Positions 30,430 through 39,843 of a DNA stretch of 64,000 nt are shown here, in pieces. Origin of the DNA: CAWHNT01 sp963830775 (GTDB taxonomy: Bacteria > Pseudomonadota > Alphaproteobacteria > Geminicoccales > Geminicoccaceae). The notes under the pieces are model-generated. The model saw only the letters and a program-made list of their open reading frames with translations. It did not search any database and had not been told where the DNA came from. A program made the position numbers and the translations under genes. Where the stretch lies: NCBI GenBank assembly GCA_963830775.1, contig CAWHNT010000022.1:124001-188000 (forward strand). Direction: 5' to 3'. Numbering within the stretch: position 1 is the stretch's first letter; the number at the start of each line of letters is the position of its first letter.

Positions 30430-31763
30430 TCAGGTCCTGTAGTAGCGTGCCGCCCGCTTCTGGGCCTCGGCCGCCGCATCCTTCGGGCTCAACTGGCCGG
30501 AGCAGGCCTGGGCGAACATGTTCACCACCACATAGTCGGCCAGCGTCGAGGCCGAGGCCTGCCCCAGCTGGCCCTTGTAACCGTAGGGCAGCAGGTTCTT
30601 CACGATGTCGCGGTAGGGGGTCAGCTTCTCGTCCGAGGTCCAGAACGCCAGTTCGTCATAGACCTTGAGGGTCGGCTGCCAGTAGCCGATGCAGGCTTCC
30701 TGCCATGGCTGGTACTGCTCGCGCTCGAACATGTGGAGCAGGTAGGCCTTGGCCGCGTTCGGGAACTTGGTGTGCTTGAACGCCATGGCGTTGACGATCA
30801 GCGAGGTCTCGGTCGGGCGGCCGACCGGCCCCATGGGCGGCCGGGCGTGGAAGGTGTCGTCGGCGACGGCACGGGTCTTGGGGTCGTCCGAGTTCTTGCC
30901 GACATAGTAGACCGAGATGCCGTTATGGGTCAGGCCCAGGTCACCGGCCAGGAAGGCCTTGTTGTTGTTGGAGTCGAGCCAGGAGAGCGTGCCGTCGATG
31001 AAGGTGCCGTAGAGCTCCTTGGCAAACTCCAGCGCTTCCACCGTCTTCGGGTTGTCGACGACGACCTGGTTGTTCTCGTCGACCAGCGAGGAGCCGTGCC
31101 CCCAGAGCAGCCAGTGGGTCCAGGCGTTGCCGTCGCCCACCGCGTTGCCGAGCGCGAATCCGGGCGGATGGCCCTTGGCCTTCAAGGCCTTGCAGACCTG
31201 GAGCAGGCCGTTGAAGTCGCCGGGCATGGCATCGAAGCCGGCCTCGTTCAGCCACGACTTGCGGTAGACGATGCAGCCGCCGCCGGCCCCGATCGGCATC
31301 GCGATCCAGCGCCCGTCCTGCATCTTGCCGTAGGTTTCGCAGACCGGGAACCAGCCACCATACGCCTCACCCAGGTAGGTGGCGATATCCGTGAGGTCGA
31401 GCAGCTTGTCGGGATAGAGGTGGGGATCATCGAGCCAGGCCAGCACGATGTCGGGGCCGGCACCGACATTGGCCGCCACCGCGGTCTTGGGCCTGAGAAT
31501 CCTCCCAGGACTGCATCTCGACCTTGACCTCGCAACCGGTCTTCTCGGTGAAGAGCTGCGTGTTCTTCATGAACACGATCTCGTCGCCGGCCACGAACTT
31601 GGCCGGGCGCATGACCCGCAAGGTGGCACCCTTCTCCACCTCGATGCGCCGGTGCGGTGGCCGCGCGCGCTCGCGGCACTAGGAGCCGGACCCGGCCAGG
31701 GCGGTGCCCGCAAGGGCGCCCAGCCCCATACGCAAGGTATCGCGCCGTCCGAATGGCGAGCAT
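30430..31763 (-). CDS. ABC transporter extracellular solute-binding protein (frameshifted)
   Basis: Family 1 (sugar-type) binding protein of about 430 residues. The intact part, 30430-31479, reads AANVGAGPDIVLAWLDDPHL ... WIAMPIGAGGGCIVYRKSWL ... AFLAGDLGLTHNGISVYYVG. The N-terminus is broken: ATG 31763, a signal-like piece (MGLGALAGTALAGSGS) and the first mature segment (LRVMRPAKFVAGDEIVFMKN) lie in different frames, with shifts near 31720, 31670 and 31490. No permease or ATPase genes are adjacent, so this is an orphan binding protein here. The substrate is probably a sugar or polyol, by family only. Confidence 0.8.
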
Positions 31764-32111
31764 GATCGGGCCTCCCTGACCCTTGGGACCGGGCGGTGCG
31801 CGCCAGGCCCGATTGTTTATGGGCACATCCTGACGCGCAGACCTGCGTTGCGCAATCGGAATGGAGAGCGCTCAGGTCCGACCGGCGCAACCATTGCTCT
31901 AGGCTCGGGAACTTTTCCCTCAGCCGTGGGTTGCCGGATCGGCTTCGGCTGCCGGGTGCTGAACAATGAGATGGGTTGCAGGTGGAGGCTGCGCCCGCAG
32001 TGTCGTGGATAAAAGAGGCAGCTCTGTATTCTAGCAACCGCCGGAGATTAGTTTAGATGACAGAGTTCGAGCGCTTCGGATTTTACCGAAAAGCCGGCGC
32101 TGCTCGGGGCA
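31764..32111. other. Divergent intergenic region
   Basis: About 350 bases between the minus-strand solute-binding gene and the plus-strand GGDEF-EAL gene. It should carry both promoters, but I see no clear -35/-10 pair, operator or RNA structure. The coding part of the downstream gene may begin inside it (see next entry). Confidence 0.5.
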
Positions 32112-34226
32112 GTGCTGCGGCACATGCCGGCGGGCGTCGTCATTGCGCAGGCGCCGTCCGGCCGGCTGCTGATGGGTAACGAGCAGGTCAGCCGGATCTG
32201 GCGCCTGCCGTTCTTTCCCGCCCGCTTCATCGAGCAGTACCGGCAGTACACGGGCTTTCACCCGGACGGGCGGTCCTACGAGCCGCACGACTGGCCGCTG
32301 GCGCGCTCGATCACGCACGGCGAGGTGGTGGTGGCCGAGAAGATCGAGTTCCAGCGCGGCGACGGCACGCGCGGGGTCATAAGCGTGAGCTCGGCGCCGG
32401 TCCGGGACGCGACGGGAAGGATCGTGGCCGGCGTAGCGGTGTTCTGGGACGTCACGGAGCACGAGCGGGCTGCGGCGGCGCTGCGGGAGAGCGAGGCGCA
32501 GCTCAAGGCCATCGTCGAGACGGTGATCGACGGCATCCTGACCATCGACGAGCTCGGCTCGGTGCAGTCGGTGAACCCGGCGGCGGTCCGCCTCTTCGGC
32601 TACGAGCCTGAGGAGATGATCGGGCGCAACATCGCGATGCTGATGCCTGAGCCCTCCGGCGGCGGTCACGACCGTTACCTCTCGCGCAATCGCGCCGGCG
32701 GCGAGCGGCGGAACATCGGCATCGTCCGCGAGGTCGTGGGCCGGCACAAGGACGGCAGCCCCTTCCCGCTCGAGCTCACGGTCAGCGAGGCCTGCGTCAA
32801 CGGCAGGCGCGTCTTCACCGGCGTCGTCCGCGACATCAGCAAGCGGAAGGCGGCGCAGGAGCAGGCCAACCACCTGGCGCTGCACGACCCGCTCACCGGC
32901 CTCCCCAACCGCCGCCTGTTGCAGGACCGGCTCACCAACGCCCTGGCACAGGCCCGCCGCAAGCGTGGGCTGGTTGCGGTGCTGCTCCTCGACCTCGACG
33001 ACTTCAAGGCCGTCAACGACACGCTCGGGCACCCGGCCGGCGATGCGCTGCTGCAGGCCATCGCCCGGCGCCTCAGCGGCATCCTCCGGGTGAGCGACAC
33101 GCTGGCCCGGCTGGGTGGCGACGAGTTCGCGCTGGTCCAAGTGGGCGCGCGGCAGCCGGCCGACATCGCGATCCTGGCGCAGAAGGTGCTGGCAGCACTG
33201 GCGTCACCCTTCGACCTGGGTGGGCAGGAAGCCTACATCTCGACCAGCCTCGGCATAGCACTCTTCCCCGATGATGGCGGCGACACCCATGACCTCCTGA
33301 AGAACGCCGACCTTGCCCTCTACCGCGCCAAGGCCGAGGGGCGCGGCCGCTTCCGCTTCTTCGAGCCGGCGATGGATGCCGAGATCCGCACCCGCCAGCG
33401 AACCGGACGCGAGCTGCGGCAGGCACTGGAGCGGGGCGAGTTCGTGCTGCACTACCAGCCGCGGTTCGACCTTGCACGGGGTGCGATCACCGGTGCCGAG
33501 GCGCTGCTGCGGTGGCTCCATCCCCAGCGTGGGCTGGTGCCGCCGGGCGAGTTCGTGCCCCACGCCGAGGCTGCGGGCCTGATCGTGCCGCTTGGCGCCT
33601 GGGTGCTGGCTGAGGCGTGCCGGCAGGCCCGGGGCTGGTCCGAGGCCGGGCACGGCCTGACCGTGGGCGTCAACGTCTCGCCAGCCCAGCTCCGCCATCC
33701 GGACATGCTGCAGACGGTCGACGACGCCCTGAGCTCCAGCGGGCTGCGGCCGATGCTCCTCGAGCTGGAGATCACCGAGGGCCTGCTCGTGGAGGCAACC
33801 GACGGGGTGCGGGGCTGCCTGGCGGGGCTGGCGGCACGCGGGGTGCAGCTGGCGATCGACGATTTCGGCACGGCCTACTCGAGTCTTGCCTATCTGCGCC
33901 GGCTGCCGGCACAGCGGATCAAGATCGACCGCTCCTTCGTGCGCGACATCGGCAGCGACGCCGAGGACGAGGCGGTGGTGCGCGCGATCGTCACTCTCGG
34001 CCACAGCCTCGGCAAGCAGGTGGTGGCGGAAGGCGTGGAGACGGAGGCGCAGATGGCCTTCCTGCGCGAGCACGGCTGCGACGAGGCGCAAGGCTATCTG
34101 CTTGCCCCGCCGGTGGCGGCGGAGGTGCTTGAGGGTCTGCTGGCGGCTGAGAGTGGTAAGGCCCGGCTCCAGCGGGTCGATGCCCGCCCGGCCGGGCGGC
34201 TCCAGGACAGCGGCCTTAGCCTGTAG
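32112..34226 (+). CDS. PAS-PAS-GGDEF-EAL cyclic-di-GMP signalling protein
   Basis: 704 residues from GTG 32112; protein-like sequence continues in frame upstream to 32061 (SDFTEKPALLGAVLRHMPAG), so the true start may be near the ATG at 32057 with a small indel. PAS 1 about residues 1-115 (heme or FAD binding not evident), PAS 2 about 125-245 (TVIDGILTIDELGSVQSVNP), GGDEF about 256-420 with intact LGGDEFALVQ near 334, EAL about 435-690 with GAEALLRWLHP near 461 and AIDDFGTAYSSLAYLRRLPA. Both synthase and phosphodiesterase signatures look intact, so net activity is not predictable. No membrane segment: a soluble sensor. Confidence 0.95.
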   Translation: MLRHMPAGVVIAQAPSGRLLMGNEQVSRIWRLPFFPARFIEQYRQYTGFHPDGRSYEPHDWPLARSITHGEVVVAEKIEFQRGDGTRGVISVSSAPVRDATGRIVAGVAVFWDVTEHERAAAALRESEAQLKAIVETVIDGILTIDELGSVQSVNPAAVRLFGYEPEEMIGRNIAMLMPEPSGGGHDRYLSRNRAGGERRNIGIVREVVGRHKDGSPFPLELTVSEACVNGRRVFTGVVRDISKRKAAQEQANHLALHDPLTGLPNRRLLQDRLTNALAQARRKRGLVAVLLLDLDDFKAVNDTLGHPAGDALLQAIARRLSGILRVSDTLARLGGDEFALVQVGARQPADIAILAQKVLAALASPFDLGGQEAYISTSLGIALFPDDGGDTHDLLKNADLALYRAKAEGRGRFRFFEPAMDAEIRTRQRTGRELRQALERGEFVLHYQPRFDLARGAITGAEALLRWLHPQRGLVPPGEFVPHAEAAGLIVPLGAWVLAEACRQARGWSEAGHGLTVGVNVSPAQLRHPDMLQTVDDALSSSGLRPMLLELEITEGLLVEATDGVRGCLAGLAARGVQLAIDDFGTAYSSLAYLRRLPAQRIKIDRSFVRDIGSDAEDEAVVRAIVTLGHSLGKQVVAEGVETEAQMAFLREHGCDEAQGYLLAPPVAAEVLEGLLAAESGKARLQRVDARPAGRLQDSGLSL

Positions 34227-34229
34227 CGC

Positions 34230-34913
34230 CTATCCGGCCCCGGCAAGCTTCACGACCTGCGGCTCTGGGGTGCCGGTCCAGCTGTACTGGTAGTGGTCGC
34301 CCTGGACCACGGGCGGGAGCAGCCAGGGGTCGAAGACGGCGAGGCAGGTGCCGCCCTCGTGGCGGACGCTGTCGTAGACGATCCCCTTCGAGCCCGCCTG
34401 CCGCAGGGCGCGGCCGAAGGCCTGCGAGGCCGTGTAGTCGTCGCGGTCGTAGATCGGGGCCAGCTCGTCGGCACGGCCGCGGATGTCGTGGAGGCGGGCC
34501 CTGGGCGTGGTCAGGAGCTCGCGCATCTGGATGGTCTGGCGAAAGCCGGCCTCGGAGAGGGCGAGCCGGCGGGTGTGGTGGTGGACGGTCTCGCGGATCG
34601 CGGTCTGAACCGCGAAGGCGGCGTACCAGCAGCCCAGCTCGGGCCCGTGGAAGCGTCCGCCGCGCACATCCGTGTAGGCGAAGGCGGCGTTGATCATGGT
34701 GGCACCCTGGGCACCATGGACCAGCATCGAGGGTGGCAAGCGGCCGGCGGCGCGGAGCCTGCCGTTGGTCAGGAGCTCGATCTCCATGGCGGCGGCCGCG
34801 TCCTCGGCGCTGACCAGCTCGTCGAAGACGCCGATCGTGGGATAGCGGCTGGCGATCAGGCGGTGGGTGCGGTGGTGGACGAAGGCAAGCGGCGGCTCGG
34901 GCAGGCTCACCAT
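34230..34913 (-). CDS. RES domain toxin
   Basis: 227 residues from ATG 34913. RES-domain family: HRLIASRYPTIGVFDELVSA near residue 17-36, a GGRFHGPELGCWYAAFAVQT segment near residue 80-100, and VRHEGGTCLAVFDPWLLPPV near the end. RES toxins are ADP-ribosyltransferase-like enzymes that consume NAD+ (in several systems) and stop growth; they pair with Xre/DUF2384 antitoxins. The antitoxin gene overlaps upstream by 7 bases, giving the standard antitoxin-toxin order. Confidence 0.88.
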   Translation of the reverse strand: MVSLPEPPLAFVHHRTHRLIASRYPTIGVFDELVSAEDAAAAMEIELLTNGRLRAAGRLPPSMLVHGAQGATMINAAFAYTDVRGGRFHGPELGCWYAAFAVQTAIRETVHHHTRRLALSEAGFRQTIQMRELLTTPRARLHDIRGRADELAPIYDRDDYTASQAFGRALRQAGSKGIVYDSVRHEGGTCLAVFDPWLLPPVVQGDHYQYSWTGTPEPQVVKLAGAG

Positions 34914-35362
34914 ACCCCTCGCCAGGCATCGAGATAGCGGCGGACGGCGTAGAGATCGTCGATGCTGCCAAGCAGCATGCGCTCCAGCGGCGAGCGCCCG
35001 GCGAACGGCAGGTCGTGATTGCCGGCCTTCAGCCAGCGCAGCGCTTCCAGCCCGTCGACGAACAGGAGCCGCAGCGCCTTGTAGATGCCCAGCACCAGCG
35101 ACACCCGCTCGAGCTGGTCCCGCGCCAGCACGACGCGCTGGTCGGCGCGCCATTTGTGGCAGGTGGAGCGGCCGATCCCGCCCAGCAGCCGGCACTGCTC
35201 GTCGATCCCGAGCTGCAGCTCGTCGGCGACGGCGAAGAAGGTCCGCAGGCCCGGGCCCGAGAGGCGTGCCCGCTGGGCCGGGTCATCGAGGACGAGGTCC
35301 GGATCGGGGTCCGCCGATACCGGCTGGAGCAGAGCCGCAGCCGCCGATGCACGTGCGCCCAT
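34907..35362 (-). CDS. Xre/MbcA/ParS-type (DUF2384) antitoxin
   Basis: 151 residues. N-terminal Xre-like helix-turn-helix (about 40-85, LGIDEQCRLLGGIGRSTCHK) and the C-terminal toxin-binding domain (about 85-150, VSLVLGIYKALRLLFVDGLE and a NHDLPFAGRSPLERMLLGSI segment). It neutralises the RES toxin and probably represses its own promoter. Overlap with the toxin gene gives coupled translation. Directly downstream of the plus-strand-free gap 35363-35414 lies the end of the HEPN gene, so two TA modules are back to back on one strand. Confidence 0.9.
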   Translation of the reverse strand: MGARASAAAALLQPVSADPDPDLVLDDPAQRARLSGPGLRTFFAVADELQLGIDEQCRLLGGIGRSTCHKWRADQRVVLARDQLERVSLVLGIYKALRLLFVDGLEALRWLKAGNHDLPFAGRSPLERMLLGSIDDLYAVRRYLDAWRGVW

Positions 35363-35414
35363 GGGTTCCTATCCGTCTCTACGTGGACAGTATGTCTGCA
35401 CAGAGACGGCCATG

Positions 35415-35811
35415 TCAAGCCGGCGGATCGGCAGTGGCAATGAAAGCGCGCACCCGGCGTACGAATTCCGCAGCGTCGGCCACCATGCGGGAGGCCTGGA
35501 TGGCTTTGCCCTCCGCCACAGAGCCGTAGTCCGCCGCATCCTTGACGCTGTACGCCTGCGACAGCCGGCGACCGAGCTCGGATGTCAGTCCGGTATCGCC
35601 TGAGCAGAGCTGCCCGAAGCGGCTGATCACACCTCGGTGCGTCTTCGGCACAACGGGCACGACCGCCCGAATTGCCGCCTGGGCCGCGTGAAACATGGCC
35701 TGGTAGCTCTCGCGGCCTGCGAGCCGCTCATAGCCGTCCCGAAGCACGCCCTCGGCTTCGGCGAGATGGTATTCGGCCCGACTCGAGCAGGTCCTCGACG
35801 ACAGGGTTCAA
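35415..35811 (-). CDS. HEPN domain protein of a HEPN-MNT pair (frameshifted)
   Basis: About 131 residues. The main part reads EYHLAEAEGVLRDGYERLAG then RESYQAMFHAAQAAIRAVVP, the PF05168-type HEPN helix pair. The N-terminus (NPVVEDLLESG) begins at TTG 35811, overlapping the MNT stop (TTGA), and a one-base shift near 35772 separates it from the rest. HEPN proteins of MNT pairs are usually the toxin RNase or the regulated partner. Paired with the nucleotidyltransferase upstream. Confidence 0.8.
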
Positions 35812-36125
35812 ACCGGCATGCCTTCGCGGCGCACATTCTCCATGAACAGGGTCCGCTCGTCGAGTTCGGCTGCCGTGCCCGGGCGGATCATGATGAAGGC
35901 ACCCGTCTCCATCATCAGATCGAACGTGAGATCGCTCAGCCGACCGGTTTCAGCCCAGTAATCGGGGACCTCATCCAGGACAGCCAGGAAGTCGTAGTCC
36001 GACTCCTCGTGCGCATCGCCCCGCGCGCGGGAACCGTAGAGGATCACCTTGCGCAGCCGGTCGCCGTAGAGCTTCTCCAGCTCCAGCCGCACGCGGCGCA
36101 CGATCGTCTCTTCCTCCGCCGTCAT
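35808..36125 (-). CDS. MNT-type minimal nucleotidyltransferase
   Basis: 105 residues from ATG 36125. The polymerase-beta-like active site is clear: ILYGSRARGDAHEESDYDFL near residue 31-50, fitting GS-x(10)-DxD. Such minimal nucleotidyltransferases act as antitoxins that add AMP to the HEPN partner. It sits 11 bases after the hemH stop on the same strand and overlaps the HEPN gene by four bases. Complete, no frameshift. Confidence 0.92.
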   Translation of the reverse strand: MTAEEETIVRRVRLELEKLYGDRLRKVILYGSRARGDAHEESDYDFLAVLDEVPDYWAETGRLSDLTFDLMMETGAFIMIRPGTAAELDERTLFMENVRREGMPV

Positions 36126-36136
36126 CCCGCACGCCT

Positions 36137-37213
36137 TCACACCCAGCCGCACATCTCGTCCAGCGCCAGCTCCTCGAGCAGGCCGATATGGGCGTCGCTG
36201 TCGTTCAGGCAGGGAATATAGGTGAACTGCTCGCCGCCCGCCGCCAGGAAGCGCTCGCGGTTCTGGACGTCGATCTCCTCCAGGGTCTCCAGGCAGTCCG
36301 ACGCGAAGGCGGGCGAGATCACGGCGATGCGCTTGATGCCGCGTGAGGGGAGCTCGTCCAGCGTGACGTCGAGATAGGGCTGCAGCCACTCCTCGCGACC
36401 GAAGCGGGACTGGAAGCAGACCATCACCTGCTCGGGCGCCCAGCCCAGGGCCTCGCGCACCAGGCGCGAGGTCTTCTGGCAGTGGCAGTGATAGGGGTCG
36501 CCCTCCAGGAGGTAGCGCTTGGGCAGCCCGTGATAGGACATGACCAGGAGCTGCGGCTCCCAGTCGAGCGTGGCCAGGTGCGCGCGCACGCTGGCGGCGA
36601 GGAGGCGGATATAGGCCGGGCGGTCGTGGTAGGGGCCCATTGTCCGCACGGCCGGCTGCCAGCGGGCCCGCATCAGGGCCTCGAAGGCCTTGTCGTAGGC
36701 GGTGGCGGTGGTGGCGGCCGAATATTGCGGGTAGAGGGCCATCAGCACGAGCCGGCGGCAGCCCTGCGCCACCAGGCGCTCCACGGCCGCGGCCGTCGAC
36801 GGGTTGCCGTAGCGCATGCCCCAGTCGACGCTGATCAAGGGCGAGCGGGCCTCCAGCCGCTCCGCCAGCTTCGCCGCCTGGGCGCGCGTGATCCGCTTCA
36901 GCGGGCTCTCGTCCAGCTCCTTGTCCCAGATCGAGGCATAGGCGTGGCCCGAGGTGAGCGGCCGCTTGGAGAGGATGACGAGCTGGAGCAGCGGCTGCCA
37001 GAGCCAGGCCGGGTAGTCGATCACCCGCCGGTCGGAGAGGAACTCGGAGAGGTAGCGCCGCATCGGCCAGTAGCTGGTGCCGTCGGGCGTGCCGAGATTG
37101 AGCAGGAGCACGCCGATCCGGTCGCCCGGCAGGCGCGGATGATCGGCAGGCAGCACCCGTCCCGCCTGGGTCGGCGCCAGCATCTGCGGCCGCTCTGCAA
37201 CCGTCGCGGGCAT
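36137..37213 (-). CDS. hemH: Ferrochelatase HemH
   Basis: 358 residues from ATG 37213, which follows GGAGGTGG. Inserts Fe2+ into protoporphyrin IX, the last step of heme synthesis. Family motifs: RIGVLLLNLGTPDGTSYWPM near the start, the VMSYHGLPKRYLLEGDPYHC segment with the active-site His, and the WLQPYLDVTLDELPSRGIKR region. No C-terminal iron-sulfur cysteine cluster is evident. The HEPN-MNT and RES-Xre modules follow on the same strand. Confidence 0.95.
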   Translation of the reverse strand: MPATVAERPQMLAPTQAGRVLPADHPRLPGDRIGVLLLNLGTPDGTSYWPMRRYLSEFLSDRRVIDYPAWLWQPLLQLVILSKRPLTSGHAYASIWDKELDESPLKRITRAQAAKLAERLEARSPLISVDWGMRYGNPSTAAAVERLVAQGCRRLVLMALYPQYSAATTATAYDKAFEALMRARWQPAVRTMGPYHDRPAYIRLLAASVRAHLATLDWEPQLLVMSYHGLPKRYLLEGDPYHCHCQKTSRLVREALGWAPEQVMVCFQSRFGREEWLQPYLDVTLDELPSRGIKRIAVISPAFASDCLETLEEIDVQNRERFLAAGGEQFTYIPCLNDSDAHIGLLEELALDEMCGWV

Positions 37214-37391
37214 TCCACCTCCGCTCTTCCTGCGCCCGGGAAATAGGCAGGGCCAATCATACCACAAGGCAGCAGGGCATCTGACACAAGGCGAGGGCAA
37301 GGTGTCTCAGCACCCTGGCCGAAACCTTGCATACGCCTGGTCGGTTGATGGGGATTACCGGTCCCCGGTCCCTGCGTGAAGGACCTGCGCC

Positions 37392-38123
37392 ATGGGAAGC
37401 AAGCGGGCGCTCTGCCTGCCGGTCGTCCTCGTCTGCTGGCTCGTCACCGCCGGCAGGGAGGCCCGTGCGGAGGAAGCCGTCGATGCGGCCGTGGTGCTGA
37501 TGATCGACGCCTCCGGCAGCACGGGCCGATCCACCAACGCCTACAACGAGCAGGTCACGGGCTTCGCCGAGGCCATGGTCAGCAGCCGGGTCCAGGCCGC
37601 CATAAGGGCCGGCTTCCATGGCCGGGTCGCGGTTGCGGCGGCGGTCTGGTCCGCCGCCCCGGCCAACCGCCCGCGGCTCTGCACCGGCTGGACGGTGATC
37701 GCCACGCCCGCCGACGGGAAGGCCTTCGGCGACGAGCTGCGCGACGGCTGCCGCTTCCTGGGCGGCCACACCAACGCCGCCGACGCGATCGGGTTCGGCA
37801 TCCGGCTGCTCGACCAGCTCCCCTACGAGACCGGCACCCGCGTCATCGACGTCTCGACCAACGGCGTGACCACCGACCGCCGGCTGCAGGAGGTCCGCAC
37901 CGAGGCCGTGGCCGGCGGGATCACGGTGAACTGCCTGGCGTTCGAGGTGCAGCCGGACGACCGGCGACAGCCGATCTACCGGCACTGCGAGCAGGACGTC
38001 GCCGGCGGCCAGTTCTCCTTCACCATGGCGGCCGACGGCATCAACTTCCCGGAATCGATCGTCCGCAAGCTGGCCCTGGAGATAGCGCAGGGGGCCACGC
38101 CGTCGCCGCCGCCGCGGGGCTGA
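37392..38123 (+). CDS. DUF1194 (von Willebrand factor A-like) exported protein
   Basis: 243 residues. A signal peptide (about 1-26, LCLPVVLVCWLVTAGREARA) is followed by a vWA-like fold, AAVVLMIDASGSTGRSTNAY, with the DxSxS part of a MIDAS metal site; later RVIDVSTNGVTTDRRLQEVR fits a second part. This is the DUF1194 family, common in alphaproteobacteria, function unknown. It is a single gene divergent from hemH. Confidence 0.88.
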   Translation: MGSKRALCLPVVLVCWLVTAGREARAEEAVDAAVVLMIDASGSTGRSTNAYNEQVTGFAEAMVSSRVQAAIRAGFHGRVAVAAAVWSAAPANRPRLCTGWTVIATPADGKAFGDELRDGCRFLGGHTNAADAIGFGIRLLDQLPYETGTRVIDVSTNGVTTDRRLQEVRTEAVAGGITVNCLAFEVQPDDRRQPIYRHCEQDVAGGQFSFTMAADGINFPESIVRKLALEIAQGATPSPPPRG

Positions 38124-38254
38124 GCCGGCCAGCATATCCCTGGAGGCTGCCCTTCGCCGCCGGGGGTGGCTAAGTCCCGATCCCGGGCGCTAAAGTGGTG
38201 GCCAAGGTGCAACCCCGGTGCAACGGCCGCCGGGGCGCTTCGCTGGAGTCCACC

Positions 38255-39700
38255 ATGACCATTGCGCCCAATTCGCTGGCGGCGCGCGACATCGCCTACA
38301 CCATCCATCCCTACACCAACCTGCGCCAGCACGAGCGCCAGGGGCCGCTCGTGATCACCGGCGGCGAGGGCGTGTGGGTCTGGGACGACGACGGCAAGCG
38401 CTACCTGGAAGGCCTGGCCGGCCTGTGGTGCACGGGCCTGGGCTTCAGCGAGAAGCGGCTGGCGGCGGTGGCGCAGCGGCAGATGGAACGCCTGCCCTAC
38501 ATGCACGTGTTCGCGCATCGCGGCACCGAGCCCGTGATCGAGCTCGCCGAGCACCTGATCCGGATAGCTCCGGAGCCGATGGCGAAGGCCTTCTTCGTCA
38601 ACTCGGGCTCGGAAGCCATCGACAGCGCGATCAAGCTCATCTGGTACTACCAGAACGGCCGCGGCCTGCCGCAGAAGAAGCGGATCATCGGCCGCCGCCG
38701 CGCCTATCACGGGATCACCATCGCGGCCGGGCACCTGACCGGCCTGCCCTATGCGCGCTCCGGCTTCGACCTGCCGATGAGCGACCTCTTCTTCCACGTC
38801 ACCACGCCATCGCTCTACCGCGACGGGCTGCCGGGCGAGAGCGAGGACGCGTTCAGCACCCGGCTCGCGGCCGAGGTCGACACGCTGATCCGGGCGCTGG
38901 GGCCCGAGACGGTGGCGGCGTTCTTCGCCGAGCCGGTGATGGGGGCCGGCGGCGTGATCACCCCGCCGCGCGGCTATTTCGAGAAGATCCAGGCCGTCCT
39001 CAAGAAGCACGACGTCCTGATGGTGGCCGACGAGGTCATCTGCGGCTTCGGCCGCACCGGCCAGATGTGGGGCTCCGACACCTACAACATCCGCCCCGAC
39101 CTCATCACCTGCGCCAAGCAGCTCTCCTCGGCCTACCTGCCGATCGCTGGCGTGATGATGAGCCAGCCCTTCTACGACGTGCTGGCCGACCAGTCCGAGC
39201 GGCTGGGTGTCCTGGGCATGGGCTACACCTATGGCGGCCATCCGGTCTCGGCCGCGGTGGCGCTGGAGACCTTGCGCATCTACGAGCAGGACCGGATCAT
39301 CGAGCACGTCCAGTCCGTGGCGCCGCACTTCCAGAAGCGCCTCAAGGCCCTGGAGCGGCACGACCTGGTCGGCGAGGCGCGCGGCGTGGGCCTCGTGGGC
39401 GGCGTGGAGATCGTGCAGGACAAGGCGAGCCGGCGCCAGTTCGACCCCGCCCTCAAGGTCAACGCCCAGATCGTCGCCAAGGCCCTCGAGCACGGCCTGA
39501 TCCTGCGCCCGCTCCCGGGCGACGTGATCGGCATCTGCCCGCCCTTGATCATCACCGAGCCCGAGATCGACCAGCTCTTCGACCGTCTGGACCGGGCGCT
39601 GACCGAACTCGGCGGCCGCTGTTCCCATGGCAGCCTGATCGCGAAGGTGGAGCGGACCGCGTGCATCCCTGGTTCCGCCCGCTCCACCGCCGCGTCCTGA
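38255..39700 (+). CDS. Class III (omega-amino acid type) aminotransferase
   Basis: 481 residues from ATG 38255. PLP-dependent fold type I, class III: GLWCTGLGFSEKRLAAVAQR, FFVNSGSEAIDSAIKLIWYY, RRRAYHGITIAAGHLTGLPY, VADEVICGFGRTGQMWGSDT and the PLP lysine in TCAKQLSSAYLPIAGVMMSQ. These enzymes move amino groups from omega-amino acids, diamines or similar to pyruvate or 2-oxoglutarate. It occupies the place where soxB would be expected in a soxBDAG operon; the DUF3329 and sarcosine-oxidase-like genes follow without a gap. Confidence 0.92.
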   Translation: MTIAPNSLAARDIAYTIHPYTNLRQHERQGPLVITGGEGVWVWDDDGKRYLEGLAGLWCTGLGFSEKRLAAVAQRQMERLPYMHVFAHRGTEPVIELAEHLIRIAPEPMAKAFFVNSGSEAIDSAIKLIWYYQNGRGLPQKKRIIGRRRAYHGITIAAGHLTGLPYARSGFDLPMSDLFFHVTTPSLYRDGLPGESEDAFSTRLAAEVDTLIRALGPETVAAFFAEPVMGAGGVITPPRGYFEKIQAVLKKHDVLMVADEVICGFGRTGQMWGSDTYNIRPDLITCAKQLSSAYLPIAGVMMSQPFYDVLADQSERLGVLGMGYTYGGHPVSAAVALETLRIYEQDRIIEHVQSVAPHFQKRLKALERHDLVGEARGVGLVGGVEIVQDKASRRQFDPALKVNAQIVAKALEHGLILRPLPGDVIGICPPLIITEPEIDQLFDRLDRALTELGGRCSHGSLIAKVERTACIPGSARSTAAS

Positions 39701-39843
39701 CGGTTGCCTTCTGCGCCGCGTGGCTGGCCTACGAGGCCTGGGAGCAGCCGGGCAGCCTGTGGTTCTGGCTCGTGCTGGGGTTCACGGTCTACGCCGTGGC
39801 GACGCTGCTGATCATCCCGGCACGGCTGGGCGCGGACAAATGA
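39661..39843 (+). CDS. DUF3329-like small membrane protein
   Basis: 60 residues from GTG 39661, overlapping the end of the aminotransferase gene by 40 bases. It begins HPWFRPLHRRVLTVAFCAAW and has two membrane segments (about 12-30 and 33-52, SLWFWLVLGFTVYAVATLLI). The pattern HP-FRPLxRR followed by two helices is that of DUF3329 proteins. Its TGA overlaps the ATG of the delta-subunit gene, so it is part of the operon. Function unknown. Confidence 0.7.
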   Translation: MHPWFRPLHRRVLTVAFCAAWLAYEAWEQPGSLWFWLVLGFTVYAVATLLIIPARLGADK

